Part shown: piece by piece, positions 32,159 through 41,725 of the stretch | Numbering within the stretch: position 1 is the first letter of the stretch | How the letters are laid out: each line of letters starts with the position of its first letter | DNA from: Spirochaetota bacterium | GTDB taxonomy: Bacteria; Spirochaetota; UBA12135; COTS27; JAFLEE01 | DNA: 44,171 nt | Reading direction: 5' to 3' | Assembly: GCA_017302015.1 (NCBI GenBank) | Contig: JAFLEE010000041.1 | Span: 1-44,171 of the forward strand | Notes under the pieces: model-generated | What the model saw: the letters and a program-made list of their open reading frames with translations, nothing else | Database searches by the model: none | Told to the model about the DNA's origin: nothing | Translations under genes and position numbers: made by a program

Positions 32159-35100
32159 GGCTCCCCGTGAAGTTCAAGCCGCTCCTCATCTCCCTCTCCC
32201 TCGCGCTCTCCCTCGGCGCCCAGACCGCGCCGGACCCCCGGTCGGCCCTGAAAGAGAGCCTGGAGCAATTGCGCTCGGCCCGCTACTTCGAAGCGCGCCG
32301 CGGCCTCCTCGCCTTGGTACAAGGCGGCCAATTGAAAGACGACCGCCTCTACCCCGCGCTCTTCCGCGCCTATTTCCGCTGCGAGGAGTTCGCCGAGGCG
32401 CGGGCCCTGGCGAAAGACCATCCCGAAATCCTTACCGACGGGGCGGCCCTCCTGGATTACGTCGGCCTCCTCCAGCGCCAGGGCGCCTGGGAAGATTCCG
32501 CCGCCGCGATGCGCCGCGCGCCCCGGGGCGGGCGCTACGCCGAACTCCAGTACGCCTACCTGCGGCAGAAGGGCGATTTCACCGAGCTCCGCGGGCTGCT
32601 CCTGGGCTCCTCCAACCTGCTCCCGCCGTCGCTCTACCGGGAGGGGAAGAAGCTCCTCCTCGACGAGGCGGTGCGCGAACTCGAGAAGGTCCGCGAGCGG
32701 GGGGATGTGGCGCGCGGGCTGGAATTATGCCAGGCGGCCCTTGCCCTCCAGCGCAGCACCTATTTCGTCCTCCAACTCGCGGCGCTCCATTATCGCCGGG
32801 GCGATTTCCGCGAGGCCCTGGAGGCCCTGCGCGATACGCGCCTGGAGGAGTTCACCGACCCCGCCCAACTCTTCCAGTTCCACAAGATCCGGGGGATGGC
32901 CCTGGCGAAATTAAGGCGTTTTTCGGAAGCATTGGGGGCGCTCAAATTGGCCAAGGCGGCGGGGGGGATGGACTTCGACCTGGCGTATTACCTCGCCGAG
33001 GCCCACGAACGCCTGGGCGAATTGGAATTGGCCGAAGAACGGGCGAAAGACGCCGTGGCCCTGAACCCGGGCCGCGAGGGACTGCGCCTGCAGGCCCGCA
33101 TCCTGGTGGCGGCGGGGAAGAACGCCCCCGCCCGCGACGTGCTGGCCCGCTACCTGGCCCTGGCGCCCGATGACGCCGCGCTGCGCGAGGTCTACCGCAA
33201 GGTTTCCGCCACCGCGGCCTTCGACGAGGGCAATCGCCTCTACCGCGGGAGCAATTACGAGGGGGCCGTCGCCTCCTTCGAGAAGGCCGCCGAACTCTTC
33301 CCCCCGCCCGCCCACCCGGTGGTGCGCATCATGTGGGCCAACGCGCTCTACCTGGCCGGCGAGAAGAATCCGGCCAAGCGCGCCGAGTACCACCCGAAGG
33401 CCGAGCGCCTGGCCGAGGCCTACGTGAACGAGCCCTCCCAATTCCTCCAGGTCTACGACCTGCTCTTCAGCCTCGCCTCGGCCCGCAGCAATTTCGAGCG
33501 CACCGGGCAACTCTTGGCCCTGCGCCAGAAGATCTTAAAGACCCCCGACGCGCCGCTGCTCCTCGATACCGGCTACCAATACGAATTGCAGAAAGACTAC
33601 GCCCGGGCCCTGGAGGCCTACGAGAAGGCCTACGCCCTCGCCCCCGGGGGCGAGACGCGGCGCAAGCTGCTCCTCGCCCTCTGCAATCTGGGCGCCGATC
33701 GCCTCAACCGCGGGCTCGCCGCCGAGGCCGAGGCCCTCGTCGCCCGGGGCGAGAAACTCGCCCCCAAAGACAGCGGGGTGCTCGCCCTGAAGCGCAGCCT
33801 GCTGCTCGCCCAGGAGCGCGCCCAATTGGAGAAGCGCATGGGCGAGGCCGAGAAGGCCGTTTCGGCGGGGAACCACGCCGAGGCGCTGCGGATCTACCGG
33901 GAGGTGGAGGCCCGCGACCCGGCCTTCCCCGAACTGCGGGCCAATATCGCCTCGGCGCTCTTCGAGTCGAAGAAATATGCGGAAGCACTCGTGTATTACC
34001 GCTCCGAAGACGACCTGGGGCGGGGCTTCTACCCGGCCCTGGGCGTGCTCTATTGCCTCCACCACCTCGGGCGGTCCCGGGAGGCCCTCGCCCTCCTGCC
34101 CGCCGCCCAGGCGCGATTCCCGGGCCTGGAAGAAGGGCGGGATCTCGTGAAGTTCCAGGTCCAGGCCCTGCGCGCCCTCGGCGACCTACGGGGGGCCACG
34201 GAGGCCCTGCGAGAGCGGGCGGCGAGCGACCCGGGCGAGGCCTCCTTCCAGGTGCTCCTGGGGAACCTGTACTTCGAGATGAAGGATTACGACCGGGCGG
34301 AGGCCTGCTATGCCCGGGGCGGGAGCAAGCGCGACGCGCTCCTCTCCTACAATCTCGGCGTGGTGCAATTAAAACGAGGGAACCTGGAGGAGGCCCTGCG
34401 GCTCCTCGGCTTCGCCGCCGAGAAGACGGACCGCGCCGCCCGCGTCGAACTCTACCAGGGATCGCGGTTCCAGAAGGTGCAATGCCTCTTCCGCCTCAAG
34501 CGCTTCGAGCCGGCGCGGGCCGAGATGGCCGACCTCCTGGCCTTCCACGAGAGCACGGCCGAGGGCCGGGCCCACCCCAACGTGGAGTACCTCTGGTGGT
34601 GGGCGATGCTCCACGCCATGGATGAGGCGAAGACGCGGGAGCCGGCCCTGCGCGAGCGGCTATTGGCGACCCTCGACCGCTGCATCCAGCAGAAGGAGAA
34701 CCGCCCGGTGGCGACCCGGGCCTCCTACCTGCGGGTGCTCCTCGACCCCGCCACGCGACTGGAACTCTCGAGCCCGGTGCGCGAACTTCGGGGCGCCGCG
34801 CCCCATTGCGTGGGCGATCTCATCCTCTACCAGAACCGCGGCCTCGATCTCCTCTGCGTCAGCGAAGAGAGCGGGGCGACGAATTGGCGCTTCAGCGAGC
34901 GCGTGCCGCTCTCGGCCCCGCTTTCCGACGACGGGCGCTGGCTGGCCTGCGCCCTGGAGAACGGCTTCATCCAGGTGCTCGACCTGCTCACCGGGGCCCC
35001 CGTCTACCGGGTGAAGGCCTACGCCCGCGCCGTGCGCCTCGTCGACGGCGACCTGGTCACCGCGGGGGCCTCCCTGGTGCGCCAAGGGCAGGACGGGGTG

Positions 35101-35661
35101 CGCTATAGCGTCGCGCTCGCCGACTTAGACCCCAAGCGCCTGGAGATTTCCGGCAACGTCGCGGCGGTGGTCGGCGCAAGCCGAACCCGCCTCTTCGACC
35201 TGCGCAAGGGCGCGGCCATCTTCACGGCGGACTGCCCCGCCCGAAGCCTCACCGGCTTCGGGGGCCCCTGGTTCTATGCGGTGGAGGCCGACAGCAACCA
35301 TTGCGTCGTCCGCCTGCTGCCCACCGAAAAGCGCGCCCAGAGGGGCGGCGAGCGGACCCTCCAATGGGAACTCGCCGAGCCCGGGGACCCGGGCGACCAT
35401 TTCCTCCTCTCCGGGACGCTCCTCGTCCACGCGCAAGCCGGCGGCGCCCTTTCCGCCTGGTCCATGGAGACGGGGAAACAGGCCTGGCGCACCGTGCGCC
35501 GGGACGGTTACGTGGACGCCCTCGAGTCCGAAGGGGCGATCTACCTCACGACGAAATCTTCCACCACCGTGAAGGTCCGGGCCGCCGACGGCGCCGTGCT
35601 TTGGGAACAGGCGAGCCGGCCCGGGAAAGAGGGCCTCTTTACGATCCTGGCGGGCAAGTGA
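32155..35661 (+). CDS. Periplasmic TPR-repeat protein with C-terminal beta-propeller
   Basis: The 1168-residue product carries a signal peptide (FKPLLISLSLALSLGAQ) and then about 850 residues of tetratricopeptide-like helical repeats (for example YARALEAYEKAYALAPGG, HAEALRIYREVEARDPAFPE, DYDRAEACYARG). The last ~280 residues form a WD/PQQ-like beta-propeller (DLILYQNRGLDLLCVSEESGATNWRF; AWSMETGKQAWRTVRRDGYVDALE; VRAADGAVLWEQAS). TPR-propeller proteins act as scaffolds for envelope complexes; here the neighbours are a FecR lipoprotein, a barrel protein and two secreted beta-helix proteins. The start ATG overlaps the barrel gene stop, and the next gene begins 16 bp after its own stop, so co-expression is likely. 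Confidence 0.8.
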   Translation: MRLPVKFKPLLISLSLALSLGAQTAPDPRSALKESLEQLRSARYFEARRGLLALVQGGQLKDDRLYPALFRAYFRCEEFAEARALAKDHPEILTDGAALLDYVGLLQRQGAWEDSAAAMRRAPRGGRYAELQYAYLRQKGDFTELRGLLLGSSNLLPPSLYREGKKLLLDEAVRELEKVRERGDVARGLELCQAALALQRSTYFVLQLAALHYRRGDFREALEALRDTRLEEFTDPAQLFQFHKIRGMALAKLRRFSEALGALKLAKAAGGMDFDLAYYLAEAHERLGELELAEERAKDAVALNPGREGLRLQARILVAAGKNAPARDVLARYLALAPDDAALREVYRKVSATAAFDEGNRLYRGSNYEGAVASFEKAAELFPPPAHPVVRIMWANALYLAGEKNPAKRAEYHPKAERLAEAYVNEPSQFLQVYDLLFSLASARSNFERTGQLLALRQKILKTPDAPLLLDTGYQYELQKDYARALEAYEKAYALAPGGETRRKLLLALCNLGADRLNRGLAAEAEALVARGEKLAPKDSGVLALKRSLLLAQERAQLEKRMGEAEKAVSAGNHAEALRIYREVEARDPAFPELRANIASALFESKKYAEALVYYRSEDDLGRGFYPALGVLYCLHHLGRSREALALLPAAQARFPGLEEGRDLVKFQVQALRALGDLRGATEALRERAASDPGEASFQVLLGNLYFEMKDYDRAEACYARGGSKRDALLSYNLGVVQLKRGNLEEALRLLGFAAEKTDRAARVELYQGSRFQKVQCLFRLKRFEPARAEMADLLAFHESTAEGRAHPNVEYLWWWAMLHAMDEAKTREPALRERLLATLDRCIQQKENRPVATRASYLRVLLDPATRLELSSPVRELRGAAPHCVGDLILYQNRGLDLLCVSEESGATNWRFSERVPLSAPLSDDGRWLACALENGFIQVLDLLTGAPVYRVKAYARAVRLVDGDLVTAGASLVRQGQDGVRYSVALADLDPKRLEISGNVAAVVGASRTRLFDLRKGAAIFTADCPARSLTGFGGPWFYAVEADSNHCVVRLLPTEKRAQRGGERTLQWELAEPGDPGDHFLLSGTLLVHAQAGGALSAWSMETGKQAWRTVRRDGYVDALESEGAIYLTTKSSTTVKVRAADGAVLWEQASRPGKEGLFTILAGK

Positions 35662-35677
35662 ACACGGGGAACGCTCC

Positions 35678-38584
35678 ATGAAAGCAATCGGCGCGATCTT
35701 GATCCTTCTTTTGGCCCTCTCCGGGCCCCTGGGGGCCCAGGTGGCGAGCAATTCCTTGGTCCCCGGAACCTCCTACCCCTCGCTCCAGGCCGCCATCGAC
35801 GCGGGGACGAACAACTACACCGTCTGGGTCTACGCGGACAGCAGCAGCGCCGGGGTCTACATCACCCATAAGGCCAACCTGAACCTCGTCATCGAGCCCG
35901 GCCACGCGGGCCCCGTGCGCCTGACCCCCCTGAGCCCGGGGATGGGAAACGGCCTCTTCATCACCAATAGCACCAACGTGGTGGTGCGGGGCTTCACCAT
36001 CAGCAATTACTCCACCGGCGTGTGGCTGCGGGAGGGGTGCACGAATATCCGCCTCACCCAACTCGAGATCGTCTCCAACACGCTCTACGGGATCAAACTC
36101 GACGGGCCGGCCTCGGTAGGTTGCGAGTTCTCCAGCAACCTGATCATCGGCGGCACGGGGGCCATGGGGGTGACGCTCAGCGGGGGGTCCTTCGCGAACG
36201 CGGTGTTCTCCAATACCCTGCGAGGCCTCTCCTATGGCGTTTGGCTGGGACTGAGTTCGGGGGTCACCAATAACCGAGTCACGGGGAATTTGTTCGTCTC
36301 GAACGTGAATAGCGGCATCTACGGCATCAATAATAGCAGCGGGAATCTCCTGGCGAACAATACGATGTTCGGGAGCGGGACCCATCGGGGCGTCTCCCTC
36401 TCCGGCGGCGCCTCCAGCAACCGCATCGCCTCCAACGCGGTGACCGGGGGGCAGTACGGGGTCTTCTGCGATTCCATCTCGGATCAATTTATCCTCTGGA
36501 ACGCCCTCAACGACCAGACGGCCTACGGCGTGGCCATCTGGAACGGCCCGAGCCGGGGCTTCCTGGTGGCGAGCAATTTCATCCGGTCCACGAACACCGT
36601 CGCCGGCATCGTCCTCGGCCCGAGTGCGCAAAGCAATCAACTCATCGCCAATACCCTCCAGAGGCAGACCCTCGCGATCCAGCTCACCAACGCCATCGGA
36701 CTTTTCCCGAACCAGCTCTTTTGGAACGACATCTCGTCGAACACGGGCATCGGGATTTCCATCGCGGGTTTGAGCCATAACGCGGTGCTGATCGGCAACG
36801 TTCTCCACGACAACGCGGGGGTGGGCCTGCAGGTCGAGCACGGCCCCACCAATCTCCAGATCCTGACGAATCTGTTCGCCCGAAACGGGTCTAAGGGTGT
36901 GTGGTTCATCTCGAACGCCACCAATATCCTTTTCAGCGCGAACACGGTGTGCTCCAACGGGCTGGGTTTGGCCAGCGGGATGGGGAATGTCGCCATCCAA
37001 CTCATCTTCAATAACATCTTCAGCAACGGGAACACCAATATCCTGAACGTCGTGGCCACGCCGACCCTCCTCGCCACGAGTAATTTTTTCGGCGCCACCA
37101 ACCGGGCGGCGGCCTCCAAGGGCCTCGCCGGAACCGGGTTGACGATCATCGATCCCTGGCTCCACGCCCCCTTCGGCTCTGGGGGGGATTTTTCCATCCC
37201 CGCGCCCCCGACCGCCCTGGTGGCGAGCAACGGGCTTCCCGGGAAAGTGAACCTCTCCTGGGGCATGGCCCCCCCCGGGGATTTCGCCGGCGTGCGCTTC
37301 TACCGCACCACGATCGCCGGGGGGTACCCCTATCTCATCGATAGCGACCTGGTGGCGACCAGTTCGGGGAGTTCCGTCACCCATGCGGTCGACTCGCCCC
37401 CGGCCAGCCGGACCTATTATTACTACGCCACCGTCCTCGATGCATCGGGGAATGAGTCCTGGTATTCCCCCCAGGCCACGGTGGCGATGGACCCCCCGGC
37501 GGCCTTCACCGGGCCCGCATATTGGAGCACGAACCTCCTGGCGAGCTTCACCTGCCCCTCCAACGGCGGTTCGGCCAATATCACCAATTATCTCTGGCGC
37601 TTCGGGGATGGCTCGTCTGCCTTCGGCACGAATACGGCCACCCATGCCTACGCCGCCGCGCTCAGTGGGTGGGTGACGCTCACGGTCTTCAATAACCAGG
37701 GCCAGAGCAATACCGCGAGCAACCGCATCGAAATCTTCGCCCTTTCCCCCGTTTCCGGGAATATCCTCGGCACGATCACCAACGGCGTGGCGCTCACCCT
37801 CTCGGGCGCCCAGGGCACCTACACGACCAATTCGACGGCCGCCGGCTTCGTGTTCCTCGTCAGTAATGGCGCCTTCACCCTCACCCCGGGAAAATTGGGC
37901 TATCGTTTCAGCCCCTCCTCCAGGTCGGTGACGGTGCTGGATGCGCCGATGCTGGGGCAGGACTTCACCGCCGCCGACATCTATCCGGTCCTCTCCTTTA
38001 CGAATTTCTCCAACCGGCAATACGTGGTGCGCGACCTCGTGATGAACGTTTCGGCGGACGCGCCCGAGATCCTCAGCGCCGTCGCCTACCGATTCTGGAA
38101 TGAACCGGGCACCCCGACATTCTCCACCAACCTCTCCGCGGCCTACGGAAAGGAGGCAGTCTTAGATACCACGCTCCTCCAGGATGGATTCTATAACCTG
38201 CGCGCCGAGGCCGTGGATATCGTTTTCGGGCGCACCCATTCGAACCAGATCCTCTGCTTCCTCGACAACCAGGTATTCAAGATCCTGGGGAAGGGGCTCG
38301 AGGACCGCCACGCCATCGTCTACGACAATGTGATCCCCTTGGGGGGGGATAGCCCGGTCGAACTCTTTTTCCACCTGAAGGAAAACCAGAAGGTCCAGAT
38401 CGGGGTCTACGACAAGTGGGGAAAGGCCATCGGGCGCTTCCCGGACCGAGTCTACCCCCACGGGCCCAACCGGCTTGTGTGGGACCGGGTTCCGAAGGAT
38501 CTTCCCGCCGGGGTCTATTATGCCTTCGTCAAATGCGCCGAGTACTCGGTCTCGGTGCCGATCGTATTTACGCGGCGGGGCTGA
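35678..38584 (+). CDS. Secreted beta-helix / FnIII / PKD protein with FlgD-like C-terminus (paralogue A)
   Basis: The 968-residue product has a signal peptide (IGAILILLLALSGPLGA) and a right-handed parallel beta-helix (about 25-500), shown by short Asn/Ser/Gly-rich turns such as NSTNVVVRGFTISNYS and NNSSGNLLANNTM. Then come a fibronectin type III-like domain (PPTALVASNGLPGKVNLSW), a PKD domain with the YLWRFGDGS core, a carboxypeptidase-regulatory-like domain (GNILGTITNGVALTLSG) and a C-terminal FlgD-type Ig domain (QIGVYDKWGKAIGRF, NRLVWDRVPKDLPAGVYYAFV). The mix is typical of large surface or secreted adhesins and polysaccharide-binding proteins; the last domain resembles C-terminal sorting domains of the type IX kind. 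No catalytic motif was recognised in the helix. Coding sequence contains a G8 tract at 38341-38348. Confidence 0.82.
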   Translation: MKAIGAILILLLALSGPLGAQVASNSLVPGTSYPSLQAAIDAGTNNYTVWVYADSSSAGVYITHKANLNLVIEPGHAGPVRLTPLSPGMGNGLFITNSTNVVVRGFTISNYSTGVWLREGCTNIRLTQLEIVSNTLYGIKLDGPASVGCEFSSNLIIGGTGAMGVTLSGGSFANAVFSNTLRGLSYGVWLGLSSGVTNNRVTGNLFVSNVNSGIYGINNSSGNLLANNTMFGSGTHRGVSLSGGASSNRIASNAVTGGQYGVFCDSISDQFILWNALNDQTAYGVAIWNGPSRGFLVASNFIRSTNTVAGIVLGPSAQSNQLIANTLQRQTLAIQLTNAIGLFPNQLFWNDISSNTGIGISIAGLSHNAVLIGNVLHDNAGVGLQVEHGPTNLQILTNLFARNGSKGVWFISNATNILFSANTVCSNGLGLASGMGNVAIQLIFNNIFSNGNTNILNVVATPTLLATSNFFGATNRAAASKGLAGTGLTIIDPWLHAPFGSGGDFSIPAPPTALVASNGLPGKVNLSWGMAPPGDFAGVRFYRTTIAGGYPYLIDSDLVATSSGSSVTHAVDSPPASRTYYYYATVLDASGNESWYSPQATVAMDPPAAFTGPAYWSTNLLASFTCPSNGGSANITNYLWRFGDGSSAFGTNTATHAYAAALSGWVTLTVFNNQGQSNTASNRIEIFALSPVSGNILGTITNGVALTLSGAQGTYTTNSTAAGFVFLVSNGAFTLTPGKLGYRFSPSSRSVTVLDAPMLGQDFTAADIYPVLSFTNFSNRQYVVRDLVMNVSADAPEILSAVAYRFWNEPGTPTFSTNLSAAYGKEAVLDTTLLQDGFYNLRAEAVDIVFGRTHSNQILCFLDNQVFKILGKGLEDRHAIVYDNVIPLGGDSPVELFFHLKENQKVQIGVYDKWGKAIGRFPDRVYPHGPNRLVWDRVPKDLPAGVYYAFVKCAEYSVSVPIVFTRRG
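38018..38577 (+). repeat. Homogenised C-terminal module, copy A
   Basis: These ~560 bp match 41116-41675 at a constant offset of 3098 bp without indels. Counting by eye I find about 25 differences, roughly 95% identity, while the beta-helix halves of the two genes are far more diverged. Confidence 0.9.
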
Positions 38585-38784
38585 GGATGCGCTCTCCCAA
38601 AGCCATTTACCCGATCGCCGTGGTGCCTTGCCCCGCCGAGGCCTTCGCCTTCTTTGGACCACCGGCTGCGGAGCCTCCACGCGCGTTCGGGGCCAAGCGC
38701 TGGGAACGCGCGAGCCCGGGGGGGGGCCGGCTTGGGAGCGGGCTTCCAGGAAAGACGGGGTGGGGGCATTTCCTAAAGAAAGCG

Positions 38785-41679
38785 ATGGTCCCCGCGCTTT
38801 GGCTGCTCACCTTGCCCCTCGGGGCCGCGGTCGCGAGCAATTCCCTGGGCCCCACGGTCTACTCCACCGTCCAGGCCGCCATCGACGGGGGTACCAACCT
38901 TTATACCGTGTGGGTGTTCGGGGCGGAGACGAATAACGGTCTGACGATCTCCAATAAGTCGAGCATGAACCTCCGCGTCGACCCGGCGGCGGCGGGGGCG
39001 GTGCGGTTCACCTCGGCGGTTCCTGGGGCCGGGCAGGGCCTCCGCATCCAGGCGGGTGTGAATATCCTGGTGGAGGGTCTCTGCTTCTCCAATTACTCGG
39101 GGGGCCTGACCATCGAAACGAGCACGACCAATATCCGGATTTCCAAGAATGCCTTCCTCCAGAACTCGAATTCCGGGATCGTGCTCAAGGGGCCGCGGGT
39201 GACGCTCACCAGCAACACCGTCTTGGGCCCGGCGTTCAGCAGCGCGGGCTTGATCTTGTCAAACGGAACCCACTCGAATCTCGTGCTGTCCAATCGCTTC
39301 GCGGGCCATACCGCCGGGATCGAGTTCGCCATGGGCTCCTTCACCTCCAATAACCAGGTGCTCGGCAACCTCCTCGAGTCCAACCAGTCCCGCGGGGTGA
39401 ATCTGTTCGGTTCCAGCTGGAACAACCTCTTGGCCTACAATACCGTCATCGGGGCGAGTCAGATCGGGATCTACGCGGCAGGGGGGTCGTACGGGAATGA
39501 CTTGGTCTCGAACACGTTCATCGGCGGCACGTACGCGATCCTCTGCGATAGCATCACCACCCACAAGATCCTCTGGAACGACTGCCAGGGCCAGTCCTCC
39601 TACGGGATCGCCGTCTGGAACACCCCCGGCCAGGGGTTCCAGGTATCGAGCAACACGGTCCGTTCGAGCGCGGTGGGGGTTCTCGCCGGGATCATCATCG
39701 GCACGAGTTCCAAGAGCAACCGGGTGATCGGGAATACCGTGGCCCAACAGCCCGTCGGCATCCAGATCGGCGGCGGCAGCGGCTCCGCGAGCAATTTCCT
39801 CTCCGGCAACGACGTCTATGCGACCACCCAATGCGCGGTCCAGATCGACGGAACGAGCCATAGCCTGGTCTTGGTGGATAACCGGATCCACGACAATCTC
39901 GGCGCGGGGGTGCGCGTGGACGGGGGGCCGACGAACCTCCAAATCACCCGCAACCTCATCCTCGGGAACGCGGGGATCGGCCTCTCCTTTTCGAGCAATT
40001 CCACGAACCATCTGGTGGCCTCGAATATCCTCAGCAATAACGGCGGCGGATTCGCCAGCGGCCCGGGGAATGCGGGCCACCGGATCATCCAGAACCTCTT
40101 CTTCGCCAACGGTTCCAACCAATTCAACAACACGGTGGCGACCCCCGCCCTCTACGCCCCCAGCAATTATTTCGGCCCCGGCAACCGCCCCTTTTCCGCG
40201 AAGGGCATCGCCGGCAGCGGCCAGACCGCGGCCGACCCCTGGCTCAACGGGCCCATCGGGGGCAGCGGCGATTGGGTCGCCCCATCGGCGCCCACGACCC
40301 TGGTGGCCAGCAACGGCCTCGCCGGCCAGGTGAACCTCCATTGGGCGAGAGTCCTGCCCATCGACTTTTCCCGCACGCGGATCTTCCGCACGCAGGTGAG
40401 CAACGCCTATTCCAACCTCACGGACGGGGACCAGGTGGGAACCATCCTCGTGGGCGCCACGACGAATTGGGTGGATACCCCGTCGGCCGGGGGCACCTAC
40501 CATTATTACGTCACGATTTCGGACACCAATAGCAACGAATCGTGGTACTCGCCCCAGGCCTCGGTGGCCTACCTCTCCAATATGCCGCCGACGGCCGCGT
40601 TCAGCGGCCCGGCCTATTGGAGCACGAACCTGGCCGCCTCTTTCACCAACGCGTCGATCCCCGGCACGGGGATCCTCACCAATTTCCTCTGGGATTTCGG
40701 CGACGGGGCCACGCTCTTGGGGTCGAACACCGCCGCCACCCACCTCTACGCCGTTCCCATGAACGGCTTCGTCTCCCTGACCGTATGGAACGACCTCGGC
40801 CAAAGCAATACGGTCAGCAATGCCCTCGGCGTCTACGCCCTCTCCCCCGTCTCGGGGAAGATCTTGGGCACGGTCACGAACGGGGTCTCCCTCACCTTAA
40901 GCGGAGCCACGGGCAACTTCGCCACCAATTCCACGGCCGCCGGCTTCGTCTTCCTGGTCAGTAATGGTTCTTATGCCCTCGCGGTCTCCAAACTCGGCTA
41001 TCGTTTCTCGCCGGCTTCGCGGTCGGTGACCGTCCTCAACAGTCCCGTGCTGGGCCAGGACTTCACGGCCTCCGACATCTATCCGGCGCTCTCGTTCAGC
41101 AACCTCACCAATCGGCAATACGTGGTGCGCGACCTCGTGATGAACGTTTCGGCTGACGCGCCCGAGATTCTCAGCTCCATCACCTACCGCTTCTGGAACG
41201 AACCGGGCACCCCGGCATTCTCCACCAACCTCTCCGCGGCCTACGGAAAGGAGGCCGTCTTAGATACCACGCTCCTCCAGGATGGATTCTATAACCTGCG
41301 CGCCGAGGCCGCGGATATCGTTTTCGGGCGCACCCATTCGAACCAGATCCTCTGCTTCCTCGACAACCAGGTATTCAAGATCCTGGGGAAGGGGCTCGAG
41401 GACCGCCACGCCATCGTCTACGATAATGTGATCCCCTTGGGGGGGGATAGCCCGGTCGAACTCTTCTTCCACCTGAAGGAAAACCAGAAGGTCCAGATCG
41501 GGGTCTACGACAAGTGGGGAAAGGCCGTCGGGCGCTTCCCGGACCGACTCTACCCCCACGGCCCCAATCGGCTCGTGTGGGACCGTGTTCCGAAGGACCT
41601 CCCCGCTGGGGTCTATTACGCCTTCGTCAAATGCGCCGAGTACTCGGTCTCGGTGCCGATCGTGTTCACGCGGCGTTAG
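38785..41679 (+). CDS. Secreted beta-helix / FnIII / PKD protein with FlgD-like C-terminus (paralogue B)
   Basis: I start at ATG 38785, which gives a signal peptide (VPALWLLTLPLGAAVA) and 964 residues, nearly the length of paralogue A (968). An in-frame ATG at 38587 would add 66 residues of non-conserved sequence across a G9 run, so I reject it; the chosen ATG has only a weak AAAGAAAG upstream. Domain order is the same as A: SNSLGPTVYSTVQAAIDGGTN, beta-helix, FnIII-like (TLVASNGLAGQVNLHW), PKD (FLWDFGDGA), regulatory-like domain and FlgD-type Ig end. The helices have diverged while the last ~190 residues are almost identical to A. The G8 tract is kept at 41439-41446. It is the last gene of the co-oriented set and is followed by a strong hairpin. 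Confidence 0.82.
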   Translation: MVPALWLLTLPLGAAVASNSLGPTVYSTVQAAIDGGTNLYTVWVFGAETNNGLTISNKSSMNLRVDPAAAGAVRFTSAVPGAGQGLRIQAGVNILVEGLCFSNYSGGLTIETSTTNIRISKNAFLQNSNSGIVLKGPRVTLTSNTVLGPAFSSAGLILSNGTHSNLVLSNRFAGHTAGIEFAMGSFTSNNQVLGNLLESNQSRGVNLFGSSWNNLLAYNTVIGASQIGIYAAGGSYGNDLVSNTFIGGTYAILCDSITTHKILWNDCQGQSSYGIAVWNTPGQGFQVSSNTVRSSAVGVLAGIIIGTSSKSNRVIGNTVAQQPVGIQIGGGSGSASNFLSGNDVYATTQCAVQIDGTSHSLVLVDNRIHDNLGAGVRVDGGPTNLQITRNLILGNAGIGLSFSSNSTNHLVASNILSNNGGGFASGPGNAGHRIIQNLFFANGSNQFNNTVATPALYAPSNYFGPGNRPFSAKGIAGSGQTAADPWLNGPIGGSGDWVAPSAPTTLVASNGLAGQVNLHWARVLPIDFSRTRIFRTQVSNAYSNLTDGDQVGTILVGATTNWVDTPSAGGTYHYYVTISDTNSNESWYSPQASVAYLSNMPPTAAFSGPAYWSTNLAASFTNASIPGTGILTNFLWDFGDGATLLGSNTAATHLYAVPMNGFVSLTVWNDLGQSNTVSNALGVYALSPVSGKILGTVTNGVSLTLSGATGNFATNSTAAGFVFLVSNGSYALAVSKLGYRFSPASRSVTVLNSPVLGQDFTASDIYPALSFSNLTNRQYVVRDLVMNVSADAPEILSSITYRFWNEPGTPAFSTNLSAAYGKEAVLDTTLLQDGFYNLRAEAADIVFGRTHSNQILCFLDNQVFKILGKGLEDRHAIVYDNVIPLGGDSPVELFFHLKENQKVQIGVYDKWGKAVGRFPDRLYPHGPNRLVWDRVPKDLPAGVYYAFVKCAEYSVSVPIVFTRR
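41116..41675 (+). repeat. Homogenised C-terminal module, copy B
   Basis: Partner of 38018-38577; see there. The identity is highest between the Ala-Tyr-Gly-Lys-Glu segment and the FlgD-like domain. Confidence 0.9.
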
Positions 41680-41704
41680 GCGGGCCGGAAAAAGTGGCCC
41701 CGCC
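41679..41704. terminator. Hairpin between convergent paralogue B and MFS genes
   Basis: GGCGGGCC and GGCCCCGCC (one bulge) flank a GGAAAAAGT loop, starting at the last base of the paralogue B stop codon. It could serve both convergent genes. Confidence 0.5.
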
Positions 41705-41725
41705 TTCTCGGCTCTTGGCCCAACC

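Noticed and set aside
35639-38020. Long antisense open frame (793 codons) opposite beta-helix gene A
   Set aside because: Low-complexity Gly/Arg/Asp-rich sequence, mirrored by a similar one opposite gene B; explained by codon bias of the real genes.
38587-38784. Upstream ATG for paralogue B
   Set aside because: It would add 66 non-conserved residues before a good signal peptide and crosses a G9 run.
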